Shown one piece after another: positions 32,470 through 37,712 of a stretch of 40,389 nucleotides of DNA. The number at the start of each line of letters is the position of its first letter. Position 1 is the stretch's first letter. The stretch covers positions 1-40,389 of IMG/VR virus record IMGVR_UViG_3300030106_002871. One strand, 5' to 3'. The notes under the pieces are model-generated. The model was not told the origin of the DNA. It was given only the letters and a program-made list of their open reading frames with translations, and did not search any database. Origin of the DNA: a virus. The position numbers were made by a program, and so were the translations under genes.

Positions 32470-32628
32470 CTATTTATCCCAATCTCTCTTGCCCTTTAGG
32501 TGTTCCATGAGTTCTTTTCGTTTCTTCTCTTGTTCTACTTTGTTAATAATAAAATATCCAATGATTGCCCCAACTAGTAGGGCAACCATATTAAATAGGA
32601 ACATACCTAATCCGTGATAGAATGTCAT
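32470..32628 (-). CDS. 52-aa membrane protein
   Basis: Frame MTFYHGLGMFLFNMVALLVG..., one membrane segment at about 8-28, then a charged tail (KVEQEKKRKELMEHLKGKRD). One-base overlap (TAATG) with the DUF932-like gene upstream. Single-span with a cytoplasmic basic/acidic tail; function unknown. Confidence 0.5.
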   Translation of the reverse strand: MTFYHGLGMFLFNMVALLVGAIIGYFIINKVEQEKKRKELMEHLKGKRDWDK

Positions 32629-33566
32629 TATATACTTCTACCTAGATTAGCTAATGCTTTATGATAATAGAATATAAAGTGATTACTATTTATATATCTT
32701 CTAATTTCAAAGTCTCTAGCCTCCTGACTTTGTATAGTATCACGCTTACTATCAACTATCTTGTACTCTTCTTCATTCTTCTTACCAATTTTAATTGCTC
32801 TTTTATTGTGAGAACTATAATTAGTAAGTGCATTGTAGACATCATACAAAGTAGATTTACTCATATCTGTTTCTAATACTTCTTTTAATAAATTGTATTT
32901 ACTATCAGAACCATTAGAAAATGTTTTAAATATACTTTCAACATCTCCGCTAGTAAGTTTTAAACTACTATATACCTCAAAAGTATCTTGCATCTTTTCA
33001 AATGTAGTACCCATATGTTGCAATTTAAAAAAAGAGTCATCAACATCAAAGTGTGTTGTATGTTTCTTAACTGTCTCCCCTAAACTTTCAAAAGACTTCA
33101 TTCCATTTTGACAAACTAATCTAAGAAACATTGCTCTTATCTGATATACAATAGATGCATCATAACTAGATACAACTTCAATACCAAATTTTAGTTTATC
33201 TTTTGAGTCTCTAGACATTGCGTATGGACTAAACTTACTACCATCATTAAATAATATTCTTAATCTAAGATAGTTTAAGTCAGGGTGTACATTAAACTGT
33301 ATAGAAGTATCATGTAATCCAATACCATATTTTTCTAATGCATCAGATAATCCATTAAGTATCTTAGCATAAGGCACAAGTTGATATGTAGCACCATGTA
33401 AGTGTACAGCTTTATTATTTTCTGTGTCTAATACAGCGTACACTGGTTTTGTTAGTTTATGAAAGTCAGAACCTATATGCTCAATCTCATCTAAAGTAAC
33501 ATGAGTCATTGCTCTTTTATATAGGTCAGGACTATTCTCTTTTAATGTCTCTATTAATGTAGACAT
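32628..33566 (-). CDS. DUF932/DUF945-like early protein
   Basis: 312 aa with GGAGG before the ATG. NLRYLRLRILF-type strands, FGIEVVSSYDASIVYQIRAMFLRLVCQNGMKSF (the SSYDxS...LRxxCxNGM pattern) and a helical C-terminal half fit the DUF932 family of phages and plasmids. First large gene of the early operon, behind its own promoter and a 5' hairpin. Function unknown; some relatives occur with recombination genes. Confidence 0.65.
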   Translation of the reverse strand: MSTLIETLKENSPDLYKRAMTHVTLDEIEHIGSDFHKLTKPVYAVLDTENNKAVHLHGATYQLVPYAKILNGLSDALEKYGIGLHDTSIQFNVHPDLNYLRLRILFNDGSKFSPYAMSRDSKDKLKFGIEVVSSYDASIVYQIRAMFLRLVCQNGMKSFESLGETVKKHTTHFDVDDSFFKLQHMGTTFEKMQDTFEVYSSLKLTSGDVESIFKTFSNGSDSKYNLLKEVLETDMSKSTLYDVYNALTNYSSHNKRAIKIGKKNEEEYKIVDSKRDTIQSQEARDFEIRRYINSNHFIFYYHKALANLGRSI

Positions 33567-33597
33567 ATTTATCCTCCGTTGTTGGTTGGTTTAGTTT

Positions 33598-33619
33598 GTC
33601 CTGCACAACCCTGCAGGAC
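33598..33619 (-). promoter_or_regulatory. Perfect 8-bp hairpin in the 5' leader of the DUF932-like gene
   Basis: GTCCTGCA (33598-33605) pairs with TGCAGGAC (33612-33619), loop 6 nt. It lies in the ~100-nt leader between promoter and GGAGG. There is no U-run after it, so it is not a terminator; it may stabilise the message, be an RNase III site or bind a regulator. Confidence 0.55.
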
Positions 33620-33675
33620 TTGGGGAAAGTTTTGATTTTTTGAAGAGCAGTAAACTTACAACAAGGCTCTGTTAT

Positions 33676-33704
33676 TTTATAGCACAAATAGATTTGAAAG
33701 TCAA
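33676..33704 (-). promoter_or_regulatory. Sigma70-type promoter for the DUF932-like gene
   Basis: Minus strand TTGACT (33704-33699), 17 bp, TATAAA (33681-33676). RNA would start near 33669. The -35 overlaps the inverted repeat ATTTGA-CTT-TCAAAT. It sits at the 3' end of the previous gene and probably starts the main early operon. Confidence 0.65.
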
Positions 33705-33705
33705 A

Positions 33706-34170
33706 TTATTTCTGCTCAAAGTCTTCAAACTTTTTATCGTGAAGATCTTTTAATAACTTTCTTGTAAGTGGTGGGAATGTAACTTGGTAGACATCTTGTT
33801 TGTCTAAGTAGTTGAATTTCATAGCTTTTTTACCTATCAGTAAATACTTTAGTCTATGGTTCATAGGTACATTTCTAAACTTATAACCCTCTTTAATATC
33901 TAAGTCAGTGACTAGCATATTTTTATCAGGTGTAGTAGTTCTCTTCTTACCTTTTTTATAAAGTCTTTTACCAGTAGTTCCATCAACTTGAAACTTCCTA
34001 TCTTTAGTATCAAACTTCATTATTCTTTTTTCACCAACTACTTCCATTCTTTTTGGTTTCTTATAAAAAAAAGCACGACCTCTTTGTGCTTTGTATTTTG
34101 TTATCTCATCATCAACAAATAAATGTAATTCATCTTGATGAAGTATAACTGTATTTACATTAGTTAACAT
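33706..34170 (-). CDS. Early protein, unknown
   Basis: 154 aa, AAGGAG site. Basic beta-rich N-terminal half (VILHQDELHLFVDDEITKYKAQRGRAFFYKKPKRMEV), repeated KKGKKRTTTPDKN linker, then YKFRNVPMNHRLKYLLIGKKAMKFNYLDKQDVYQV. Net positive, could bind nucleic acid. The ~360-nt stretch upstream holds folded RNA candidates that would form its leader. No family. Confidence 0.5.
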   Translation of the reverse strand: MLTNVNTVILHQDELHLFVDDEITKYKAQRGRAFFYKKPKRMEVVGEKRIMKFDTKDRKFQVDGTTGKRLYKKGKKRTTTPDKNMLVTDLDIKEGYKFRNVPMNHRLKYLLIGKKAMKFNYLDKQDVYQVTFPPLTRKLLKDLHDKKFEDFEQK

Positions 34171-34199
34171 ATTGCTCCTTATATTTTATTGATTTAATT

Positions 34200-34470
34200 A
34201 ATCACCCCCCTATTATCAACAGCTTTGCCTAAATAGGGGAGCTAAAGTGGGGTAGTGACCGATAGTCAAGCTGTATACCCATGACAGTAAGTACTACCCC
34301 TAGTTGATTGTTATCGTATAGCCGTTCATTATTCTGACACTTATAATACGCTTTCTTTTTTTAGCACTAACAACAGGTTTCAGAGTAGGGCATCTTAAGA
34401 TTTATTACAATAGTAACAAGACCTACTCCCCTTGATTGCTTTGGTTAGGTTAATCCCTGCTACTAACAAA
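34200..34470 (-). ncRNA. Folded noncoding segment (long leader or ncRNA)
   Basis: No gene fits here. It is GC-richer than its surroundings and holds three nested structures: stem 34207-34214/34232-34239 (8 bp); a three-way junction closed by GGGGTAGT/ACTACCCC (34249-34256/34293-34300) with inner hairpins 34257-34267 and 34271-34287; and a stem GAGTAGG/CCTACTC (34383-34389/34422-34428) enclosing TTAC-AATA-GTAA. No U-run follows, so on the minus strand it would be the ~325-nt leader of the 154-aa gene. Strand is inferred from neighbouring promoters. Confidence 0.5.
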
Positions 34471-34502
34471 AAAGGATAGCCAACTCTCGCTGACTACCCT
34501 TT
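34468..34502 (-). terminator. Intrinsic terminator after the 85-aa gene
   Basis: 12-bp stem (34491-34502 with 34471-34482, two G-U pairs), 8-nt loop; the minus strand continues with T to 34468. It overlaps the start site of the promoter at 34504-34532, so RNA starting there lacks the outer part of the stem. Confidence 0.7.
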
Positions 34503-34503
34503 A

Positions 34504-34532
34504 GTTATAACATACTAGATTGCGTATGTCAA
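34504..34532 (-). promoter_or_regulatory. Sigma70-type promoter overlapping a terminator
   Basis: Minus strand TTGACA (34532-34527), 17 bp, TATAAC (34509-34504); start near 34497. The spacer forms an inverted repeat ACATAC/GTATGT. It would feed the folded leader and the 154-aa gene. Confidence 0.6.
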
Positions 34533-34790
34533 TTAGTTACCCTCTTGGTTTTCTTTCATATTATTTGGATTACTAGGTAATGATATTGTCATTCCGTGTT
34601 TAATCCAATCTTCTGAATCACTATTCCAATAAGTCCAACACTCTTTAAGTTTTCTCAAAGCGTGTTGTTGTTCTTGGGTGGTTTCTTTTTGTGTCCTTAT
34701 AAGATACAAAAGTTTTACCAACCAATCTTCTGTGGAAGTTTTCCATTTAAGATTCCAAGTGGTATCTATTTGTGGTTTATTATCCAACAT
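34533..34790 (-). CDS. 85-aa early protein, Trp-rich
   Basis: Strong AAGGAG site, own promoter 26 bp upstream and own terminator downstream, so it is a one-gene unit. NLKWKTSTEDWLVKLLYLIRTQKETTQEQQHALRKLKECWTYWNSDSEDW: helical with seven Trp. The first genes expressed by phages often encode such small host-modifying proteins, but no homology is recognised. Confidence 0.6.
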   Translation of the reverse strand: MLDNKPQIDTTWNLKWKTSTEDWLVKLLYLIRTQKETTQEQQHALRKLKECWTYWNSDSEDWIKHGMTISLPSNPNNMKENQEGN

Positions 34791-34815
34791 ATATGTTCTC
34801 CTTGTTGAGAACTAT

Positions 34816-34844
34816 AATATATTACAATTATTTTTCTGAGTCAA
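34816..34844 (-). promoter_or_regulatory. Sigma70-type promoter of the 85-aa gene
   Basis: Minus strand TTGACT (34844-34839), 17 bp, TATATT (34821-34816). Start near 34809, then AAGGAG and ATG at 34790. The -35 lies in the 3' end of the preceding 55-aa frame. Confidence 0.65.
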
Positions 34845-34995
34845 ATGCTTTTAACATTTCATGTAGGATTGTATCTATTTCATTTAAATCACGATACACT
34901 TCAGTATTATTGAGATACTTTATTTTTTTACTCGTAAGTATTTTAGATACTCTAGCTGTTTTTAATTCTAGTTGTTTAGCTTTTCTTTTATTCAT
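34828..34995 (-). CDS. 55-aa basic protein directly after a terminator
   Basis: Frame MNKRKAKQLELKTARVSKIL..., then VYRDLNEIDTILHEMLKAFD. Helical. It has no ribosome site: the ATG follows the U-run of a terminator after two bases. It could be made only from read-through RNA. Codon use is like the neighbours. No family. Confidence 0.4.
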   Translation of the reverse strand: MNKRKAKQLELKTARVSKILTSKKIKYLNNTEVYRDLNEIDTILHEMLKAFDSEK

Positions 34996-34997
34996 AT

Positions 34998-35027
34998 AAA
35001 AAAGGCTAGGCGATTACTCGCCTAACC
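34998..35027 (-). terminator. Intrinsic terminator ending a small RNA
   Basis: 10-bp stem (35018-35027 with 35004-35013, one G-U), GTAA loop on the minus strand, then six T. It ends the folded RNA that begins near 35162. Confidence 0.75.
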
Positions 35028-35162
35028 AATGTGGCTTAAACCCGTAACTTGTTATTATATAAGCCCTTTTATTAAGTTTGGTTATACTTAATTTAACAGG
35101 TAATTACTATTTGGGGTAGCCTCTTGACTAGCAAGGCGGACATAAAATGTCCTGTGCATCCC
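34998..35162 (-). ncRNA. Candidate small RNA with own promoter and terminator
   Basis: About 165 nt, no open frame. It begins 7 bp after a TTGACA-17-TATATT promoter and ends in an intrinsic terminator. On the minus strand the 5' part folds as GGACA/TGTCC and GCCTTG/CAAGAGGC hairpins closed by TGGG/CCCA; then ATTAAGT/ACTTAAT (7 bp) and GGCTTA/TAAGCC (6 bp) hairpins; then the terminator. It matches no RNA family I know. Confidence 0.6.
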
Positions 35163-35168
35163 ATATTT

Positions 35169-35197
35169 AATATATATTAAAAAAACCCCCATGTCAA
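35169..35197 (-). promoter_or_regulatory. Sigma70-type promoter fused to a terminator
   Basis: Minus strand TTGACA (35197-35192), 17 bp, TATATT (35174-35169). The -35 box is in the loop and 3' arm of the terminator at 35179-35213, whose T-run forms most of the spacer. Drives the small RNA. Confidence 0.7.
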
Positions 35198-35213
35198 ATT
35201 AATGACATGAGGG
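35179..35213 (-). terminator. Intrinsic terminator containing a -35 box
   Basis: 11-bp stem (35203-35213 with 35186-35196, one G-U), TTAATT loop on the minus strand, then seven T. It ends the two-gene unit starting at 35635. Confidence 0.85.
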
Positions 35214-35229
35214 CTAACCTTAGAGGGAA

Positions 35230-35430
35230 CTAAGTCTTTAAAGTTTTAATTAGTATTTCAACTTTATGGTCTAATAAATGATTATGATGACTAGCTTTTA
35301 ATTCTTCTAAACTATAACTTTTTGATGCCGCTAGTGGTATTTTATCATCATTATTTTTTTGTTTGTGTATTTTTGCTTTGTTACTAGCCCTTACAAAATC
35401 TAGGGCATTTTGGTCGTTAGGGTTTGGCAT
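35230..35430 (-). CDS. 66-aa early protein, unknown
   Basis: MPNPNDQNALDFVRASNKAK... then KIPLAASKSYSLEELKASHHNHLLDHKVEILIKTL. Basic, helical, His-rich. Overlaps the gene before it by 14 nt; terminator follows 17 bp after the stop. No family. Confidence 0.5.
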   Translation of the reverse strand: MPNPNDQNALDFVRASNKAKIHKQKNNDDKIPLAASKSYSLEELKASHHNHLLDHKVEILIKTLKT

Positions 35431-35635
35431 AGTATCCTCTTTCCATTAGATATTTATAAGCAGATTTTTTTGTGCGTGGTAAATCAGGAAACCATTTTTT
35501 TAGTACATTGATTATGCTACCACGATACATTCGTAATCCCATTCTGCTAGTTGCTTCTGTTTCTAAAGCAATCAAAGCAATATTCTTACGAAAATTATCT
35601 CGCTGCTCATCATTATTAAAAGTAATCATTGTCAT
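35417..35635 (-). CDS. 72-aa early protein, unknown
   Basis: AAGGAG before ATG 35635. MITFNNDEQRDNFRKNIALIALETEATSRMGLRMYRGSIINVLKKWFPDLPRTKKSAYKYLMERGYY. Helical, basic C-terminal half, possible DNA-binding helix (SIINVLKKWFPDLPRTKKSAYKYL), not certain. First gene of a two-gene unit with its own promoter and terminator. Confidence 0.55.
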   Translation of the reverse strand: MTMITFNNDEQRDNFRKNIALIALETEATSRMGLRMYRGSIINVLKKWFPDLPRTKKSAYKYLMERGYYAKP

Positions 35636-35659
35636 AATTAACTCCTTCGTTATGTTTAT

Positions 35660-35688
35660 ATAGTATAAAAAAAAAGGGGTTGTGTCAA
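35660..35688 (-). promoter_or_regulatory. Sigma70-type promoter fused to a terminator
   Basis: Minus strand TTGACA (35688-35683), 17 bp, TACTAT (35665-35660); TATACT at 35667-35662 gives a 15-bp spacer instead. The -35 is in the 3' arm of the terminator at 35667-35703. Drives the 72- and 66-aa genes. Confidence 0.65.
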
Positions 35689-35703
35689 ATTAACACAACC
35701 CCT
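35667..35703 (-). terminator. Intrinsic terminator containing a -35 box
   Basis: 11-bp perfect stem (35693-35703 with 35675-35685), loop of 7, nine T on the minus strand. It ends the RNA with the folded segment at 35708-35812. Confidence 0.85.
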
Positions 35704-35707
35704 ATTA

Positions 35708-35812
35708 GTGGGGAGTCTAGCAGATTAAGACAGTCATCATGATACAAGTTAAAGCTGGTTGTCCATGTTTAAGCAGCACACCGCACCAAGTATCAATATG
35801 TTAGTCCCCCAC
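35708..35812 (-). ncRNA. Folded noncoding segment between micropeptide and terminator
   Basis: No gene. GC-rich against its flanks. GTGGGG/CCCCAC (35708-35713/35807-35812) closes it; TGATAC/GTATCA (35740-35745/35790-35795) is nested inside, and GCTG/CAGC (35754-35757/35774-35777) inside that. A strong terminator follows 4 bp later on the minus strand, so it reads as the 3' part of a ~240-nt RNA begun near 35908. No RNA family recognised. Confidence 0.55.
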
Positions 35813-35816
35813 ATAT

Positions 35817-35885
35817 TTAAGCAACAAAACTGATTAATAATCCAAGCATTAACCACACCGTTGCTACATACATCATACTCTTCAT
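35817..35885 (-). CDS. 22-aa membrane micropeptide
   Basis: Frame MKSMMYVATVWLMLGLLISF plus VA. AAAGGA lies 6 bases before the ATG and a consensus promoter 30 bp upstream. One membrane helix, toxin-like in shape. Stop is 4 bases before the folded segment, so it may serve as a leader peptide for that RNA. Confidence 0.5.
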   Translation of the reverse strand: MKSMMYVATVWLMLGLLISFVA

Positions 35886-35914
35886 AACTATCCTTTTGTT
35901 TAATTAATACATAG

Positions 35915-35941
35915 ATTATAAAAAAAGTATTTTTATGTCAA
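35915..35941 (-). promoter_or_regulatory. Consensus-box promoter with short spacer
   Basis: Minus strand TTGACA (35941-35936) and TATAAT (35920-35915), both perfect, but the spacer is 15 bp instead of 17. Start near 35908, ahead of the 22-aa frame. Confidence 0.6.
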
Positions 35942-35988
35942 GCTATATCAAAGTGCCGCCCGCCTCCGACAAAGTAAATACGGTAATA

Positions 35989-36081
35989 TTAATCAAAAAA
36001 AATAGTAATAGTTATAAGCACAATTCCGCTTAATAATATTACTTTTAGTGCAATAGGTGCATTTATAAATATTTCAATCAT
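35989..36081 (-). CDS. 30-aa membrane micropeptide
   Basis: Frame MIEIFINAPIALKVILLSGI..., ending TIFFD; one membrane helix. ATGA overlap with the gene before it. Last of four chained short frames. A GC-rich stretch (35953-35970) without a gene follows it. Confidence 0.4.
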   Translation of the reverse strand: MIEIFINAPIALKVILLSGIVLITITIFFD

Positions 36082-36194
36082 TTTTTTATTTTTAAAAATC
36101 TTAATAATTTGCATATTTTACAATCGCAAAGCCAATCGTATCTATAGTAAAATAAATTATTATAATATAAAAAGTCTTTTAATTTTTTAATCAT
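36078..36194 (-). CDS. 38-aa Cys-containing microprotein
   Basis: Frame MIKKLKDFLYYNNLFYYRYD..., with a C-D-C-x2-C group at residues 23-28 and a basic end. 8-nt overlap with the gene before it and ATGA with the one after. The Cys group could bind metal. No family. Confidence 0.4.
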   Translation of the reverse strand: MIKKLKDFLYYNNLFYYRYDWLCDCKICKLLRFLKIKK

Positions 36195-36360
36195 GTTTAT
36201 ATTTTAAGTCCTTTTGCTTTTGTTTATTGAATGAGATTGTAAGTTTTTTATTTAATGTATCTTTAACAGCTTTTTTTTTAGATTGTTCTTCAGCTATAAA
36301 AAAGATTATAAAAAATAAAATTGTTACAATCATTAAAATTAAATATATAGTTGAAATCAT
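36187..36360 (-). CDS. 57-aa membrane-anchored basic protein
   Basis: Frame MISTIYLILMIVTILFFIIF..., then EEQSKKKAVKDTLNKK. One N-terminal membrane helix and a basic soluble tail. ATGA overlap with the frame before it. An A9 run encodes three Lys and could cause slippage. Confidence 0.5.
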   Translation of the reverse strand: MISTIYLILMIVTILFFIIFFIAEEQSKKKAVKDTLNKKLTISFNKQKQKDLKYKHD

Positions 36361-36461
36361 ATATTTAATTTAATTAGTTCAACCATTAAAAAGCCCCATG
36401 TTAAAATATTAAATATTAACAATGTGCTTAATAATTTATTATTTAGTAATAATTTAATCAT
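36357..36461 (-). CDS. 34-aa membrane micropeptide (possibly leaderless)
   Basis: Frame MIKLLLNNKLLSTLLIFNIL..., ending IKLNI; one membrane helix. ATG lies 7 bp after the -10 box, so RNA may start at or near the first codon. An upstream extension of the frame to 36617 has no ribosome site and looks like chance. Confidence 0.4.
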   Translation of the reverse strand: MIKLLLNNKLLSTLLIFNILTWGFLMVELIKLNI

Positions 36462-36467
36462 ATTATT

Positions 36468-36496
36468 AATATACAACTTATAAGAGTGTGTGTCAA
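36468..36496 (-). promoter_or_regulatory. Sigma70-type promoter, right-most of the early set
   Basis: Minus strand TTGACA (36496-36491), 17 bp, TATATT (36473-36468). It opens the chain of short membrane genes at 35989-36461. Confidence 0.65.
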
Positions 36497-36632
36497 ATAT
36501 GCAACACCTATGACATAAATGCCACAATTCAATCAAGGGTTGATGTTCTATAAATGTTCTAATTAGTGGGGGATGCGACAACTTGCCATAGGGGTATAAA
36601 AAAGTTAGATAAATCAATACTTATTTAAAAAT

Positions 36633-36644
36633 GCAGATATCTGC
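36633..36644. promoter_or_regulatory. 12-bp perfect palindrome
   Basis: GCAGATATCTGC in the AT-rich gap between the leftward early promoters and the rightward 291-aa gene, with TTAAAAAT on one side and TTAAAAAT on the other in direct orientation. Shape of an operator; could control either direction. Confidence 0.4.
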
Positions 36645-36683
36645 TTAAAAATAAATTTAATTAAAATTATTTTTCTAAATGAT

Positions 36684-36712
36684 TTGAAACTAAAAAAGAT
36701 TAGATGTATAAG
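36684..36712 (+). promoter_or_regulatory. Candidate sigma70 promoter of the 291-aa gene
   Basis: TTGAAA (36684-36689), 17 bp, TATAAG (36707-36712). RNA would start near 36719, giving a ~118-nt AT-rich leader before AAGGA and ATG 36837. I see no other features in the remainder of 36500-36836. Confidence 0.5.
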
Positions 36713-36836
36713 ATTTATAGTTATTAAGTTTTTTTAAATTTAATCAATTGATGGGACTATTTAAAAAAAATAACTTAGCTATTAAAAATCGTAAATAAAT
36801 TTAAGTTGTTGTTAGTTTTAACAATAAGGATACGTT

Positions 36837-37712
36837 ATGACGCTAACAAACAATGAAAAAATGCAAACTAATGTTAGTAAAATTATTGATACAATTAATA
36901 ATATTACTAAAGGAATAAATACAAATTCTAATCAGAGGCTTGAATTATTAATATCAATTCAAGACGCTGTTAAAAATGAGTATTTTAATTTGCGATATGA
37001 TATGAACCATAAAAAAATAAGCAAAAACGATTATAAGCCTGATTATAAATTGCTTAGCAATATTACAGTTACAACAGATGTGATAAAATATTGTAGAAAT
37101 GATTTTCAAGAAAATTATTTAAAGGCAACTTGGCAATCGGCAAATAGTGAAGATAAAGCTAAAATACAAGCGTTACGAGACAGTTTTAACGCTTACATTC
37201 CAATTTATCTTTATGAGAAAAAAAATAATAAGACAGAAACTTTATTTAAAAAGAATAAGTCTTATTTTGCGGGGGCTAATAATTCCTTAGTAAGGGTTAA
37301 GGGTGAATATGTTTTTAAAAATTTTAAAACACTTAATCCAACTAATGAAGATAGTAAGTCTTTAAATTTTTCTCAGCTTGATAGAGTTGGTAAAGGTTAC
37401 TTAAAAGGTGATGGTGATACTGAAAACACAAAAACAAATCCTTTTAATTTAAAACTAAAATCAATTACATCAGCAATTATAAAAGATTATAGAGACGGAG
37501 AAGACAATGGAACATCCGTTGATTTTTTTACTATTGGTGACGGTAATACTGAGGCTTTAATTAGTAAATTAACTGTAGCTTGTAACAGTTGGTTAAGTGA
37601 ATTAAGAAAACATAGAGCAGCAGCAAATCCTGATACAGCTAAACAAAAAGAAATTAATAGCGTTAAAGAAGACTTAAAAAACGCTGTTAATAATAAAAGA
37701 AAAGTAAGTTAA
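36837..37712 (+). CDS. Isolated 291-aa protein, unknown
   Basis: AAGGA site. Soluble, Asn/Lys-rich, helical N-terminus (NVSKIIDTINNITKGINTNSNQRLELLISIQDAVKNEY), a central ALRDSFNAYIPIYLYEKKNNK segment and a basic helical C-terminus (SELRKHRAAANPDTAKQKEINSVKEDLKNAVNNKRK). No Cys pairs, membrane segment or known motif. It is the only + gene between the early control region and packaging genes, with its own promoter and terminator. A regulator or host-takeover protein is possible but not shown. Confidence 0.6.
   Translation: MTLTNNEKMQTNVSKIIDTINNITKGINTNSNQRLELLISIQDAVKNEYFNLRYDMNHKKISKNDYKPDYKLLSNITVTTDVIKYCRNDFQENYLKATWQSANSEDKAKIQALRDSFNAYIPIYLYEKKNNKTETLFKKNKSYFAGANNSLVRVKGEYVFKNFKTLNPTNEDSKSLNFSQLDRVGKGYLKGDGDTENTKTNPFNLKLKSITSAIIKDYRDGEDNGTSVDFFTIGDGNTEALISKLTVACNSWLSELRKHRAAANPDTAKQKEINSVKEDLKNAVNNKRKVS

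Noticed and set aside
34200-35812. tRNA or known riboswitch in the folded noncoding segments
   Set aside because: No T-arm GGTTCRANYCC with a 7-bp acceptor stem, no hammerhead CTGATGA/GAAA core and no glnA-type motif could be found by eye.
36462-36617. N-terminal extension of the 34-aa membrane peptide frame
   Set aside because: It would run through the promoter at 36468-36496 and has no ribosome site.
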